Notes under the pieces: model-generated
Seen by the model: the letters and a program-made list of their open reading frames with translations, nothing else
The model's database searches: none
What the model was told of the DNA's origin: nothing
Source of the DNA: Macrothele yani
Lineage: Eukaryota > Arthropoda > Arachnida > Araneae > Macrothelidae
Reading direction: 5' to 3'
Length of the DNA: 64,000 nucleotides
Assembly (NCBI GenBank): GCA_039090855.1
Contig: CM077028.1
Span: 65,415,054 to 65,479,053, forward strand
Shown: in pieces, positions 21,944 to 32,229 of the stretch
Numbering within the stretch: the first letter of the stretch is position 1
Layout: every line of letters begins with the position of its first letter
Translations under genes and position numbers: made by a program

Positions 21944-23111
21944 TACAGTGGGTGAGTCGAAAGTTTTGCAATATTTGCATAAACGCATGTGCTGCGGCAG
22001 GTATGTCACGTGTTGAAACTAGTTCAAGGCGCGCACTACAGTCAGTCGAAAGGGATATAAAGTGATAGTCGTTGCTGTGAACAGCATTGCATGTCGTCGT
22101 TCTGTCTGTATTTGGGACGCCTAAAAGATGAACAACCACAACAGGCTAATTAGGGAACTTTTGCTTTACGAGTTTGAACTCGGCCATAACGCTGCTCAAG
22201 CAACACGAAACATTTGTCATGCGACAGGGGAAGGTTCCGTGCACCACAGCACAGCAATCAGATGGTGCCCGACCATAGAGGCAAATCCGACAACCAACAC
22301 TCGAAGATTATCAAGCGAGCTGAGCATATCACAGACTACCGCGGTTCGTCACCTTCAAGACCTACGTAAGGTCTACAGTAGCTGCCGCATTATCCGTCAC
22401 GAACTGACACCAGCTGAAGCAAACCACAGAGTAGAAACTCTTAGAAAACCTGCACGATGTACGTTTCATCAAGAGAATTGTTATGTGCTATGAAAAGTGG
22501 GTCTATTTCCGTAATCCCAACACGCAATGGCAGTGGTTGAGCCCGGGCCAGCTTCTTTGAACTTTTTGCCCAACGTGGGCGCTTCGAGCAACAGCTGATG
22601 CTCTGCGTCTGGTGGAATTTCGAGGGGATAATCCATTACGAATTTGTTGCAGACGGTCGGACCATCCACGCGAACCTTTAATATGAACAGCTGGAGAGGA
22701 TGTATGCCGTTTCTGGTGAACAGAAAGCGCCGTCTCCTACAGCACGACAACGCTCGGTCTCATACTGCGCAAACCACCCGGGCAAAACCTCAGGAACTTG
22801 AGGCATCGAACTCATGTTACACACAGCATATAGTTCGGATCTTGCTCCGTCGGATTATTACTTGTTCCGGTCCATGGCCTACTTCATTCGCGTGTGGAAC
22901 TTCATAAATGGAAACTGGGGTGAGGGAGTTTTTCACCTGCAAGGACAAGAACTGGTTACCGCAGCGGAATCGAAGAACTGGCAGACAGATGGTTAAAGAC
23001 GGTGCAACAAGATGGCCTATACTTCGAATGCTAGTCAGCTTTCGTCGTAAAAGTAAGTATGAAGACACAAAGTGATCCAAATATTGCAAAACGTTCGACT
23101 CACCTTTTGTA
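21944..23111 (+). mobile_element. mariner-like element with terminal inverted repeats
   Basis: The left end reads TACAGTGGGTGAGTCGAAAG. The right end is CGTTCGACTCACCTTTTGTA (23092-23111). Both ends continue inward with TTTTGCAATATTTG, and TA flanks both sides. The 1168-bp length fits mariner. Confidence 0.88.
22128..23033 (+). pseudogene. mariner-type transposase, degraded
   Basis: The N-terminal segment (MNNHNRLIRELLLYEFELG, then NAAQATRNICHATGEG) resembles the mariner helix-turn-helix region. The catalytic part is scattered over frames. It shows LLQHDNARSHTA (second Asp, about 22735-22770) and SSDLAPSDYYLFRSMAYF (third Asp, about 22824-22880). The tail IEELADRWLKTVQ follows near 22975-23010. 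The Asp...Asp spacing agrees with DD34D. Frameshifts occur near 22490, 22810 and 22960. The DNA-binding part is contracted, with no obvious first catalytic block. Confidence 0.8.
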
Positions 23112-24455
23112 TCTATTACGTACACATACGCTGATCAGTATTAATTTTTTTAAACCTTCGAGAGTAAACCAAAAAATACTTCTACAACATTTTTTTATTT
23201 GCTTAATGCTGTGAACATTTCGGTACGTGCATAACAATCATTAATATAATTCAAATGAGGTTTTAGTGGAGGTGAAAAATTAAACCTGCTTTTAAGGCAT
23301 TCAAGGTATGGAATCCCTTTCTGTGTTTATGTAAGAAGTACAGTAAGATGTTCTATAAATTTCGTGACCAAGGAGTGTTACTCTAAATGGTAATTTTTTG
23401 GCAGATGCCTCGTGTAAAAAAGTAGTCCTTTACCATTAAATGCTAGTTTACGTGTGGTATTGTAGAACGGCGAAATTCAGTGGGTCATCCTGTCTCACAA
23501 AAATGATTAAAATACTGTCGTTATGTCTTTTACTTGTATATCCTAAAAAATACAGTGTGTCAGGTAAAAAACCATATAGCACTTATATACTCTAGAAAAC
23601 GTACTTGTTGGAAAAAATAATTTAATATAACGTAATGCATATCAGTATTTCACATTACTTGTACGTTAAAGTAACGGCTGTTGAAAAGAGTAAGAAATTA
23701 TTTGATAATAGTTATTAATAGCCAAAACTCGTTTCATGGGAATTTTTAATAACATACATGAGCGCAAATTAACAACACTAAAAATCAGATGATGCCTTTG
23801 ATTTAATATTCGAATTTGATTTCAAGAAAAATGTCGATCAATACAAAATTATAACGGTCATTACATTATTCAGACCGCTTAAATAAGCAATTCAGACTAA
23901 ATTATGTGATGGTTATCTAGTAAAACTCATACAGAACGAGAGCCAAGATTTATCAATGATGTGAAGACATTAAAAGCATTTACTGTTAGCAGTTTCAGAT
24001 TGGAACTGCGCAAAGTGCGAAATGAAAAATTTAAAACAATTTGCCCAGCTGCAAGGAAATAATTTTTATTGCTTACTTTTTCTTGCGAATTAAATAAGTT
24101 AAAATGAAAGTTCTTCATCAGGCTTTTCTTATCCGGTCTTTAATACCTAAACTAATAATTTTTAAGTTATGCACACATTATTGTGCATGATTCTACTGCA
24201 ACGAAATGTTCCGCAGTGGATATTTTAAACTTCGCCGAAGTACGCAATATAAACGTGTATGCATATTATCACGAATGCGTGTTTTTACATGGCTGAAATT
24301 TTTACCCAAAAAGATATTTAACGAAGGTTTCCATCGGTCCGGAGATCCTTGTTATCAGCGGGTTGTGCTATATTTGTAGGAGGCGACTACAATTAGAATT
24401 TAAAAGGATTGTGGCTACGGTAGAATTGAAGTTAGTCTTAATTCAAAAATGTTTC
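23112..24455. other. Unassigned spacer
   Basis: AT-rich, short open frames only, no recognisable repeats. Confidence 0.5.
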
Positions 24456-24459
24456 AAGT

Positions 24460-24652
24460 TTAGCGACCACACTGAGCAACTCAATGGGCTGCAGACAGTC
24501 CCTCGTCCGTAATTAGGGGCCACTGGTTCCAGGGATGGGAAACAGCCACTGTCTTGAAATAAGCATGACATCTTTGCTTCACAAGGGATTCGAACTTGGA
24601 CTCACATCAAAGTAACAGATAAACGCCACCGCTTCGCCCCACTTGGCGACTG
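24460..24652 (-). mobile_element. SINE family 1, old copy
   Basis: Contains GAGCAACTCAATGGGCTGCA, GGGGCCACTGGTTCCAGGGA and GGGATTCGAACTTGG. It is diverged and lacks a clear tail. Confidence 0.8.
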
Positions 24653-24779
24653 TGGTAGCGAATTGAAGAATATAAGCAAATTATTGAATCATTAAATGAC
24701 ATCAACCTCTTGTACTTTATGTGATAATCGAAATTTAGTGAATGTAGAAATATTAAGTGTTTAAGGTTTAACTCCGTTT

Positions 24780-25100
24780 CAACTAACTGTCATGCTCCCT
24801 TCTTCTCTTCCGTCTGAGATGCGTTAAGTCTTCTATTGAGCAGATTCCCCCAATCTTCTCTGTCCTTGCTTTCCGAAAAAGTTCACCATATGTTCTTCAG
24901 CAAGAGATGTTCTTCATTAATTTAGCCAGTTCTTCCTTTTTTTCTAATTTCTCTTTCTGGTCTCCCAGGTGTTCTTTTTCTGTTGTGAAGGTATTTATTA
25001 AGATGATAGGTAGTCTGTTTTTATCCATGCGTGCAACGTGACCAAACCATCTGAGTTGCTGTTTTCTAATTTTTCCCAATATTGTCACTTCATACGACAA
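24780..25100 (-). pseudogene. LINE reverse transcriptase C-terminal fragment
   Basis: On the minus strand the open segment contains IRKQQLRWFGHVARMDKNRL, the LRWFGHVARM block found after the reverse transcriptase domain of many RTE-like elements. It continues out of frame toward a tail resembling a 3' coding end (near 24830-24790). It is a different family from the RTE copies elsewhere here, whose equivalent block reads WQWAGHTARRTDHRW. It is severely 5'-truncated and no tail was recognised. Confidence 0.65.
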
Positions 25101-25404
25101 TTGTTTCTGATGCTATTTGTTTTCTTTTCTGCCCAGCTTGTTTTATTTCTTTTTCTTAAGCATTTCATTTCAAACGCCAATAATGTTTTCTCTTCTCGTG
25201 AATTAATTGTATATGGTTCTGCTTGACTTGACTTTAATGTCACACGGTGATTCTAATTTGAAAAAGGCGACTTAAATAAAACCAGTTCCTTTTATTCTTT
25301 GTCCAAGCACTACATGTGTTTGATAGGCAAGTATTTCGTGACATAATACGCTAAATAGAATTCACTCAATAGTTTCTTAGAGTAAATGTTGAGACTTATC
25401 TTTC

Positions 25405-25801
25405 TGTACCTTAACTAAAAGAGACATACAAAGGCTGCGGACAGCTCGGGGAAGGAGGTGCATGCTTGGTGTAGCCAGGATAGATAAGAAGAGGGACTCG
25501 TGGATCCGAAAAATGACAAGAGTGGAAGACATCATGATCGGAGTTAAATCCCTGAAATGGAAATGGGCTGGACATACTGCCGGAAGGACAAACCATCGAT
25601 GGACAGCCGAAATTTTAGATTGGATTCCGAGGAACAGGGGGGACCTAGAGGGGGACTACATGGGAGATGGGTGGATGGGATTCGAAAGTATGCGGGAGTA
25701 ACATGGAGGAGACTGGCACAAGACAGATCGTTCTGGAAGAAACTTGGGGAGACCTTCGTCCAGCAGTGGATTGATAATGGCTGACAATGATGATGATGAT
25801 A
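25405..25801 (+). mobile_element. RTE-like copy E, severely 5'-truncated
   Basis: The last ~120 codons of the same RTE family: KRDIQRL, WIRKMTRVEDIMI, WAGHTAGRTNHRWTAEILDW, then ETFVQQWIDNG and a (ATG)n tail at 25790-25801. An indel in the region homologous to RKRPRRRPHGRW breaks the frame near 25650. This is a typical dead-on-arrival insertion. Confidence 0.88.
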
Positions 25802-25825
25802 TAGCATATAGCATTGATAATATAC

Positions 25826-25990
25826 ACCGATGAGACATTACATTATGACCAATTACCTAATAAGCTGCAGAACACCCTTTATCCCGCAAAACAGCGACCA
25901 CTCGGCGAGGCATCGATTCGATGAGGTGGCGATAGGTATCCTGGGGTATCTGGTACCATAATGTCAACAGCAGCTCTTCCCATGCTCGGC
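25826..25990 (-). pseudogene. Tc1-like transposase C-terminal fragment
   Basis: Minus-strand codons end in YRHLIESMPRRVVAVLRDKG followed closely by a stop (25857-25859). This is the conserved C-terminal tail of Tc1-like transposases (the QHLVESLPRRV type). Beyond the stop the sequence TTGGTCATAATGTAATGTCT may be the element's end. Only the tail survives. Confidence 0.75.
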
Positions 25991-26192
25991 ATCAGCTCCG
26001 ATACTTTCGAGTCTCAAGTTCCGTTTATAGTGTCCCTCCCAGTTCTAATTTTGTGTTTTTCGTGTATCTAAAGGTCTAGTGCATCGTTTTGTTCTACTTT
26101 CCGATTCGTAAGTACGGTATTTTCTTCATTTCAAGCTTTATTTGCCTTCTGGTCGAGCTGGCCAGAAGAACTGCTGGGCGCCGCTATTAGTA

Positions 26193-28256
26193 ATGACGGC
26201 TTCCGGTGGAGACGTCATGTTCGGTAGCCCTACTTCCACTCTTGCTGTAACCGGCGCCGCTACGCTGATTTCTCCTCATGGCGCTGTTCAACTGCCCTCT
26301 TCCGGTGCGTCATTCGGCATCTCTTCTCCTATGGCTGCCCAGTCAGACAGCTATTCTGATACAGCTTCTACTGTGATTTCTGCTGATGCAATGGATATTC
26401 AAGATGACGTCACTCCTCTAACTTCCACAGCAGCTCGTTTTCCATCGTCTTATTCTGCTGTAGCGACCTCTGCATCTGATTGCCAATCCTCGATTGTGTT
26501 ACAGCAAGTCAATGCTTTGAAACCTCATGTTCGTCGCACCGGCAACTCTATTCCCCTTAATATTCCGGCGTCATCTGTACAAGCTCAAACGGTCTCCTCG
26601 CATATGGCCTTAGGAGTCTTTTTTAAAGCTTTTCCCGATACCAAGTTGAAAGTTTATGCTACGGCACTTAAGAAGCTTTTATCTCCGTCTGCTATTACTC
26701 ATCTCTATCGTCGGGCTCGGACTATTGTTGCTTATCTTTCTCAACCTGACCATGTGACCTCTCTTTTTTTATTGGAGGTTTAACGACCACCTTGAGCAAC
26801 TCAATTGGCTATAAGTAGTCGCCCGTCCCTAATTTAGGGTCACTGGTTCCAGGGAAGGGAGAGAGCCAGTGCCGTAAGACAAACACAACATCCATGCCTT
26901 ACCGGGATTCGAACCCGGGCCCCTTACGTACGAATGATCAGAGGCAATCGCTTAGACAACTGCGCCACCGGGGCGGCGACCTCTCTTTTGCAGAAAGGTA
27001 TTACTATTAATAATAACCTCTTGATGCCCAAACCTGTGATACAGCGCCCGGTTAACGTGTCGTTTTACCTGGTGCCACCTGAAGTCACAAATGTCATGTT
27101 CCTTTCAGTTATCTCATCTCTTGGTTGCGTTGCCGGGGACGTCGTAACCTACTCGGCAGCGCCCAACGACTTTGAGGATCACCATATTTATGGTGCTCGT
27201 CGCATGGTGCCTGTCATTTTTTCTTCTCAGGATGATATTGCAACTTTACCTACACAACGTACTGTCCATTGTCACGGTCAACGGAGACACATCGATCTCT
27301 TAATTGAGTTCCACTGCAGCAAGTGTAAAAGCCTGGGGCATTTTGATAAAGAGTGTCCTGGACCTTCTTCTTCTTCTGGACCTTCTTCGGGATTGTTGTC
27401 TACATCAGTGCCTGTTGATACACCCCCGGATGGTTCTCGTGAAGAGCCTGAATTGCGTGCTCCTGATTTTACTGAAGCTCACTTTCCTCCTCTCCTTGGT
27501 TCTTCAACTTCACCTGAACCGTTTACATCTACTTTCTCGATTACTGAGCACGACGTTTCTGCTCAGGTGGTGCTTTCTACTTCTCCTGTTGATGCTCCCT
27601 CTGAGGAGGTATCCATGATTACCACTGCTTCTTCGGCAACTGATCTCGATGATTACCGCGGCGCTCCCGGTGCTTTAACAACTGCTCAGGACGCTCCCGA
27701 ACAGCTTTATCTTCCTATTAGTCCTACCACAGATCCCACTCGTGTAGATGACCTCACCATTACTGGTGATACTGTTGTTGATTCCAGTGGCCGTTCCGCA
27801 AAACGCACCGTCTTCAAAGCTCCTAGCGCTCCAGCTAAACGTGGACGTTCACGAGTGTATCGTTCTCACTCATTTTCTAGCACTCGTTCTCTTTCAGCGT
27901 CATCTAGAGAGTGTTGCATAACAAATACTCCAGAAGAACTTGCAGAAGCCACGCTTCAAGCGCAATTCGAACAGTTTTGTCCAGATAACGAAGTGCACAC
28001 TCGCCCCTTTACACATAGACAACTGTTTCGTCTATTTTGGCTCTTCCGGGATCCATCGTTTGACATGGTCGCTTACCTTTTGCACTCCACTTTCCCTCCA
28101 GATGATGTTTATCGTCGACTAACGTGTATCAGAGCTGATCTTGAGGCTCTTTGTAAGACTGACAGTACGCTCCTTCCTTGTCATCTTCGGCTCTGTGGTA
28201 TGGAGGAAATCGCTCAATTGTCTGCTTCATTTCTTCGTCACTCCCCTGCTGGTTAG
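26193..28256 (+). pseudogene. Gag-like ORF1 with CCHC zinc knuckle, split by a SINE
   Basis: Probably the RNA-binding ORF1 protein of a non-LTR retrotransposon. The chosen start is ATG 26193, with a codon-rich Ser/Thr/Pro N-terminal region. A conserved-looking segment around 26600-26760 (VFFKAFPDTKLKVYATALKK) is followed by a zinc knuckle at about 27315-27357. This reads CSKCKSLGHFDKEC and fits C-x2-C-x4-H-x4-C. A Pro/Ser/Thr-rich acidic linker, a basic Arg/Ser-rich patch (about 27800-27910) and a C-terminal domain of about 110 residues ending at TAG 28254-28256 follow. The SINE insertion adds 222 bp, a multiple of three, but brings a stop at 26781-26783. Apart from the SINE no lesion is visible. 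No ORF2 (endonuclease/reverse transcriptase) follows. Confidence 0.75.
26768..26977 (-). mobile_element. SINE family 1 inserted in ORF1, exact 12-bp TSD
   Basis: Target duplication GACCTCTCTTTT at 26756-26767 and 26978-26989. It has an intact tRNA-like head (GGGATTCGAACCCGG), a conserved body and a short A tail on the minus strand. Confidence 0.95.
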
Positions 28257-28479
28257 TAAGACTTTTTCTGACTTAATACTTGCTCCTGTACTAGTTCTAT
28301 GTATCTACAGCGTTTCTGGACTTTCCTTTCCTTCCAGATTGGACTTTATAGTGTGTCATTGAATGTAATTTTTCCGGATTATTTCCGAGCCTTTATTGTA
28401 CATATGTCAATTTCTGTTACTACTTCTGCATCCGTGTTTTATCTTTCCACATGTTTTCATCTGTAGATATTGTCACTCA

Positions 28480-29165
28480 TTAATCTTCTTTTTGGTTCCA
28501 TCGCACGAGGTGCGCTTGTATCATCATTTTATGAATAAAATTGTTGAACTCCTCCAGTTCCCGAACATTTCGGAATAGCGGTGATTTAGCGCGAACAAGC
28601 TTTTCCAAGTCGAACAATAAATGTTCGATTGGGTTCATGTCAGGTGATTTGTGATGCCTGGACATTAACAGGAAGTAACCAGCATGTTCCTCGAAGCACT
28701 CATTGAAGATTCTGGCAGTGTGGCATAGCGCATTATCCTGTTGGTAATGACCATTACCAACAGGGAACACATTTGCCATGAATGGATGAAATTGGTCCCC
28801 AATGATGTTCGGATGCCCGGCAGCAGTCAGGGATTGCGCTATTGGGATAATGGGGCCTAAAGTGTCCCAAGAAAACATCGGCCATAGCATAACACCGCCT
28901 CCGCCGTCCTGTTTGCGCCCAACAGTTTATCCAGGTGCCATAGCCTCGTTGGTAATCGGCGTATCCACGCTCAGCCGTCTGCGTGATGCACCAGGAATCT
29001 TGATTCGTCTGACGGGGCCACTTTCTTTCAATCATAGACGGTCCAATCTCGAGGACCTTGGGCCCATTTCAAGCGTTGTTAGCGATGACGTTCAGTGAGC
29101 ATGGAGACCCGTAGACCCGTTCGCAGAAGGCTGCGATGAACTGTGAACTGTGACACATTGCTCTG
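28480..29165 (-). pseudogene. Tc1-like transposase relic
   Basis: Minus-strand frames give SDESRFLVHHADG (first catalytic Asp, about 29005-28967). GNGHYQQDNALCHTA follows (second Asp, about 28755-28711), then SPDMNPIEHLLFDLEK (third block with Glu, about 28648-28601). A C-terminal tail ends at the stop 28480-28482. Frame changes separate the first block from the rest near 28900, and a stop lies upstream near 29045. All three catalytic acids are present but in broken frames. Terminal repeats were not identified. It lies directly after the 3' flank of ORF1. Confidence 0.8.
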
Positions 29166-29184
29166 ATCACCATTGTTGTAGCTA

Positions 29185-29570
29185 CGAGTGATTACCATGA
29201 TATAGTATACCAAATCTGGAGATTCTAAATTGAAAATTGTAGCTTTCACAAAATTTTGTATGGGGGATCCTTGATCGGGGCTCTGAACGTTTCTGGGCTC
29301 CGACCGCTTCCAAAAACCGTGTACGGCGTAAGTTAGGGTACCATGAGATAGTGTACCAAATTTGGTGGTTCTAAATTGAAAACTGTAGATTTTACGAAAA
29401 TTTTGTGTGGGGACCGTGACCCGGGGCCCCGACCTCTTTCGAAAACTGTCTATGTTCTACTTAGGGTACCACCAGATAGTATACCAAATTTGGTGGTTGC
29501 AAATTGAAAACTGGAGATTTAAATAGCGGACATACAAACAAGCATTCAATTTTATATATATATATAGATA
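29185..29570 (+). repeat. Third modular repeat family: three ~130-147-bp modules
   Basis: GGTACCATGAGATAGTGTAC and its variants occur near 29190, 29337 and 29466. Each is followed by CAAATTTGG and AATTGAAAACTGTAG motifs. It ends with AGCGGACATACAAACAAGCA and a TTTTATATATATATATAG tract. Confidence 0.8.
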
Positions 29571-29900
29571 AAATTTGCAAAATCTGAAGAGTTACTTACC
29601 CGTACAACAGACATGACACACTGCCACCAGTACTAGGTACACGCACTGATTAAAAGGAAATTTTATGGCTAGGAGAAGAGTCTGACAGCATATATTTTCG
29701 TTGATTAGGGTAGAGGGAAAGATAAGGACACGCAGGCACAATACCTTTTCCTCTCCTTAACTCCCTTCCTTCAAGCCAACAACCTTGCCTTGTACTCATC
29801 ATTTCCAAATCAGTCTTATTCAGTCACCTGAGTCGCCCAGGCCACATTAACATGAAAATAAAGCTTAAACTAAGGATTTGAAAGAGCGGAGGACAATTAC
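29571..29900. other. Unassigned spacer
   Basis: No recognisable features. Confidence 0.5.
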
Positions 29901-30589
29901 TAGGGGTGTTCAAATGAAAAGGTACGAAACGTCATAAGAACGTAACCGTTAACATATTTGCCTATGCCGCTATGGGAGAACGTAGCGACACATCTAGGGA
30001 TACGATTGGAGTCACCGGCGTGGATCGGAGCATGCGCGGGCGCCCGCATGCGCAGGAGAGAGCAGAGGCTTTTATAAAGAGCGCCGTCCAATTGACGCGG
30101 CAGTGCGTGTGAGCACAGGATGGCGTTCAAATTGCAAGATTCGACGATTGAAGAGCTGCGAGGCGTTATCCGATTTCTGACAGCGGAAGGTGTTACACCG
30201 GCCGCTATTCATCGCGGAGGGTGTGGTTCTGCTCCATGATAACGCGTGTCCACACGTCTCCAGGGTCACACACGCGGAACTGGCCAAATTCCAGTGGGAG
30301 CAGCTTGACCATCCGCCCTACAGCCCGGACATGTCGCCCTGCGATTTCTATGTGTTCGGTCCCCTGAAAAAACATCTGAAAGGGAAGCGCTTCCACTCGG
30401 ACGACGAACTCAAGGACGCTGTGCAGGACTGGGTCTCGTCACGGCCACAGGAATTCTGGGAACAAGGAATCCTTCGGCTCGTTAATCAATGGGATCGTTG
30501 TGCTACGACCTATATTGTATACTTTGAATAAAGTCTTCATTTATACCCACAGTGTCGTTTCGTACCTTTTCATTTGAACACTCCTTGTA
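29901..30589 (+). mobile_element. Internally deleted mariner with intact ends
   Basis: The left end reads TAGGGGTGTTCAAATGAAAA. The right end reads CATTTGAACACTCCTTGTA. Both ends share the inverted sequence GTTCAAATGAAAAGGTACGA. TA flanks both sides. About half the usual mariner length is missing internally. Confidence 0.88.
30120..30531 (+). pseudogene. mariner transposase remnant: N-terminus joined to C-terminus
   Basis: The first ~33 codons from ATG 30120 (MAFKLQDSTIEELRGVIRF..., ending AAIHR) encode the start of the DNA-binding region. They are joined near 30217 to the catalytic end in another frame. That end reads VVLLHDNACPHVS (second Asp, about 30223-30261) and YSPDMSPCDFYVFGPLKKH (third Asp, about 30320-30375), with the tail ILRLVNQWDRC before a stop at 30529-30531. 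The residues between the two Asp fit DD34D spacing. The first catalytic Asp and most of the DNA-binding domain are deleted. It could be mobilised only by a transposase supplied elsewhere. Confidence 0.85.
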
Positions 30590-31633
30590 AATTTTGGGGA
30601 TCCTGCCGATAATATTTTGATAACCATTCTGCGCTAAAGTAAACAACGCCCTTTCTAGTGCAAAATACTTTGGCAACGAAATGCAAATACTTACACAACG
30701 AAATGCACAAAATGCATTATTACTTGGCATTGTATTTTTAAGTTAAAAATATTAAAACAATAAAGGCACGTTTTGAACTGGTTGAGCGACAGAGTGGGCA
30801 AGTAAAATTTCAGGGAGGGCTGTATTCTTGTTGCGATGCCATGAATAGTGTACTACTGTCGCTACTTGCTCTTTTAGGTTGGATAGTTTTCGCTATGAAA
30901 AACATTCCGCGTAAAATTTCCACTTTTTAACAATGCACACTTTTTTCACTATCGGGAGTGAGCGTATATTCAGTTTCTCTGAGCATCTCCGCTTTCAAAA
31001 GTTCTGTTTAAAAAATTGTTTTTTTTTTTTTTGGTGAATAGCCTCCCATTATGAGAAATATTTCAAGTAGAAAAGTTCTGCAGCTAGGGTGAATAAATAC
31101 ATATTTACTCTTCTATAACGTCGATTGGGGAAATAGGTTTTTTCTTCGGATGACTTGGTGCCCCTCCTTCCTTACAGACACACACACACACACATACACT
31201 ACAAAAGGAATGTCGGGAGAAAGAGTTTTCTGGCAGATGGATATTGGTGATGACGAACTAATCATCTTGCCCCCACGCTAACCTGATATTACGCCCTCAT
31301 ACTATACAGACATTTACTTAAATTTTATACTTCAAGACATTTATTTACCTGATTTTTTTATACTTCTAGACATTTACCTGAATTTTTTTTTTACTTCTAG
31401 ACATTTACCTGAATTTTATACTTCAAGTGATTCACAGTTTTTCATCTAATGGATATAAGTTTATATTTTTATTTCCCATTATTGGAGAGCAAGCTCAGTA
31501 AACGCAGCAGCGTACGTATGTTTGCTTATTGTGCTAGCAGCGAACGGAAGTGGAAGTACGTCACTAACTGTCGTGTCTATGTAACCAGCACTTCCTCTTC
31601 CTTTCACCTCACGCTTATTGTTCATTTGCGTGC
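30590..31633. other. Spacer with (CA)n and a ~35-bp minisatellite
   Basis: A CA-rich tract lies at 31175-31198. The segment 31220-31305 resembles 37195-37290 (TTTTCTGGCAGAT ... ACGCTAACCTGATATTACGC), an unclassified dispersed repeat. Confidence 0.6.
31309..31436 (+). repeat. Minisatellite, four ~32-38-bp units
   Basis: GACATTTACCTGAATTTT followed by TACTTC(A/T)A repeats four times with variable T runs. Confidence 0.85.
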
Positions 31634-31864
31634 GCCGCCCCAGTGGCGCAGTGGTCTAAGGCGTTGGCCTCTGATCATTCGTCCTTAAGGGGTCCGGGTT
31701 CGAATCCCGGTCAGGCATGGATGTTGTGTTTGTCTTACGGCACTGGCTCTCTCCCTTCCCTGGAACCAGTGATCCTAAATTAGGGACGGGCGACTGCTTA
31801 TAGCCCATTGAGTTGCTCACGGTGGTCGTTAAACCTCCAATCAAAAAAAAAAAAAAAAAAAAAA
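31634..31864 (+). mobile_element. SINE family 1, young copy
   Basis: An exact 10-bp target duplication ATTTGCGTGC lies at 31624-31633 and 31865-31874. An uninterrupted A tail of about 21 bases and an intact A/B-box head (GGTTCGAATCCCGG) indicate recent insertion. Confidence 0.95.
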
Positions 31865-31874
31865 ATTTGCGTGC

Positions 31875-32229
31875 AACTTCGTCTTCCTGTATGTTTGAAC
31901 TCGCCTGCCACGCGTGCAACTGTCATGATGTGCGCGCGTGTGTGTGTACATCTGTTAATGTGCGGCACAGCTATTTACACACATTTATTCTTAGCTCGTT
32001 TCTTCATTATATAGCAGACATTTTAATTTGTTGTTAAGGATATTCCATCTCTTTTGTGCGTGTGTTCTCATAGCTATGTTAACAATGTCCATATCGATGG
32101 ATTAAGGTACCAATTCTCGTATGGATGAGTAAATCCACATCCCAAATTAATTTGTTATGTCGAATTAATCTTAGCTTTTGTCACCAGATATAAAAGCATC
32201 TCTTCTCATTTTCGAAGAAAGAGCTTTAA
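31875..32229. other. Unassigned spacer
   Basis: No gene recognised; contains a GTGTGTGTG run near 31940. Confidence 0.5.

Noticed and set aside
27304..27618. Leucine-rich 104-codon open frame
   Set aside because: It is an alternate-frame shadow of the Ser/Pro-rich ORF1.
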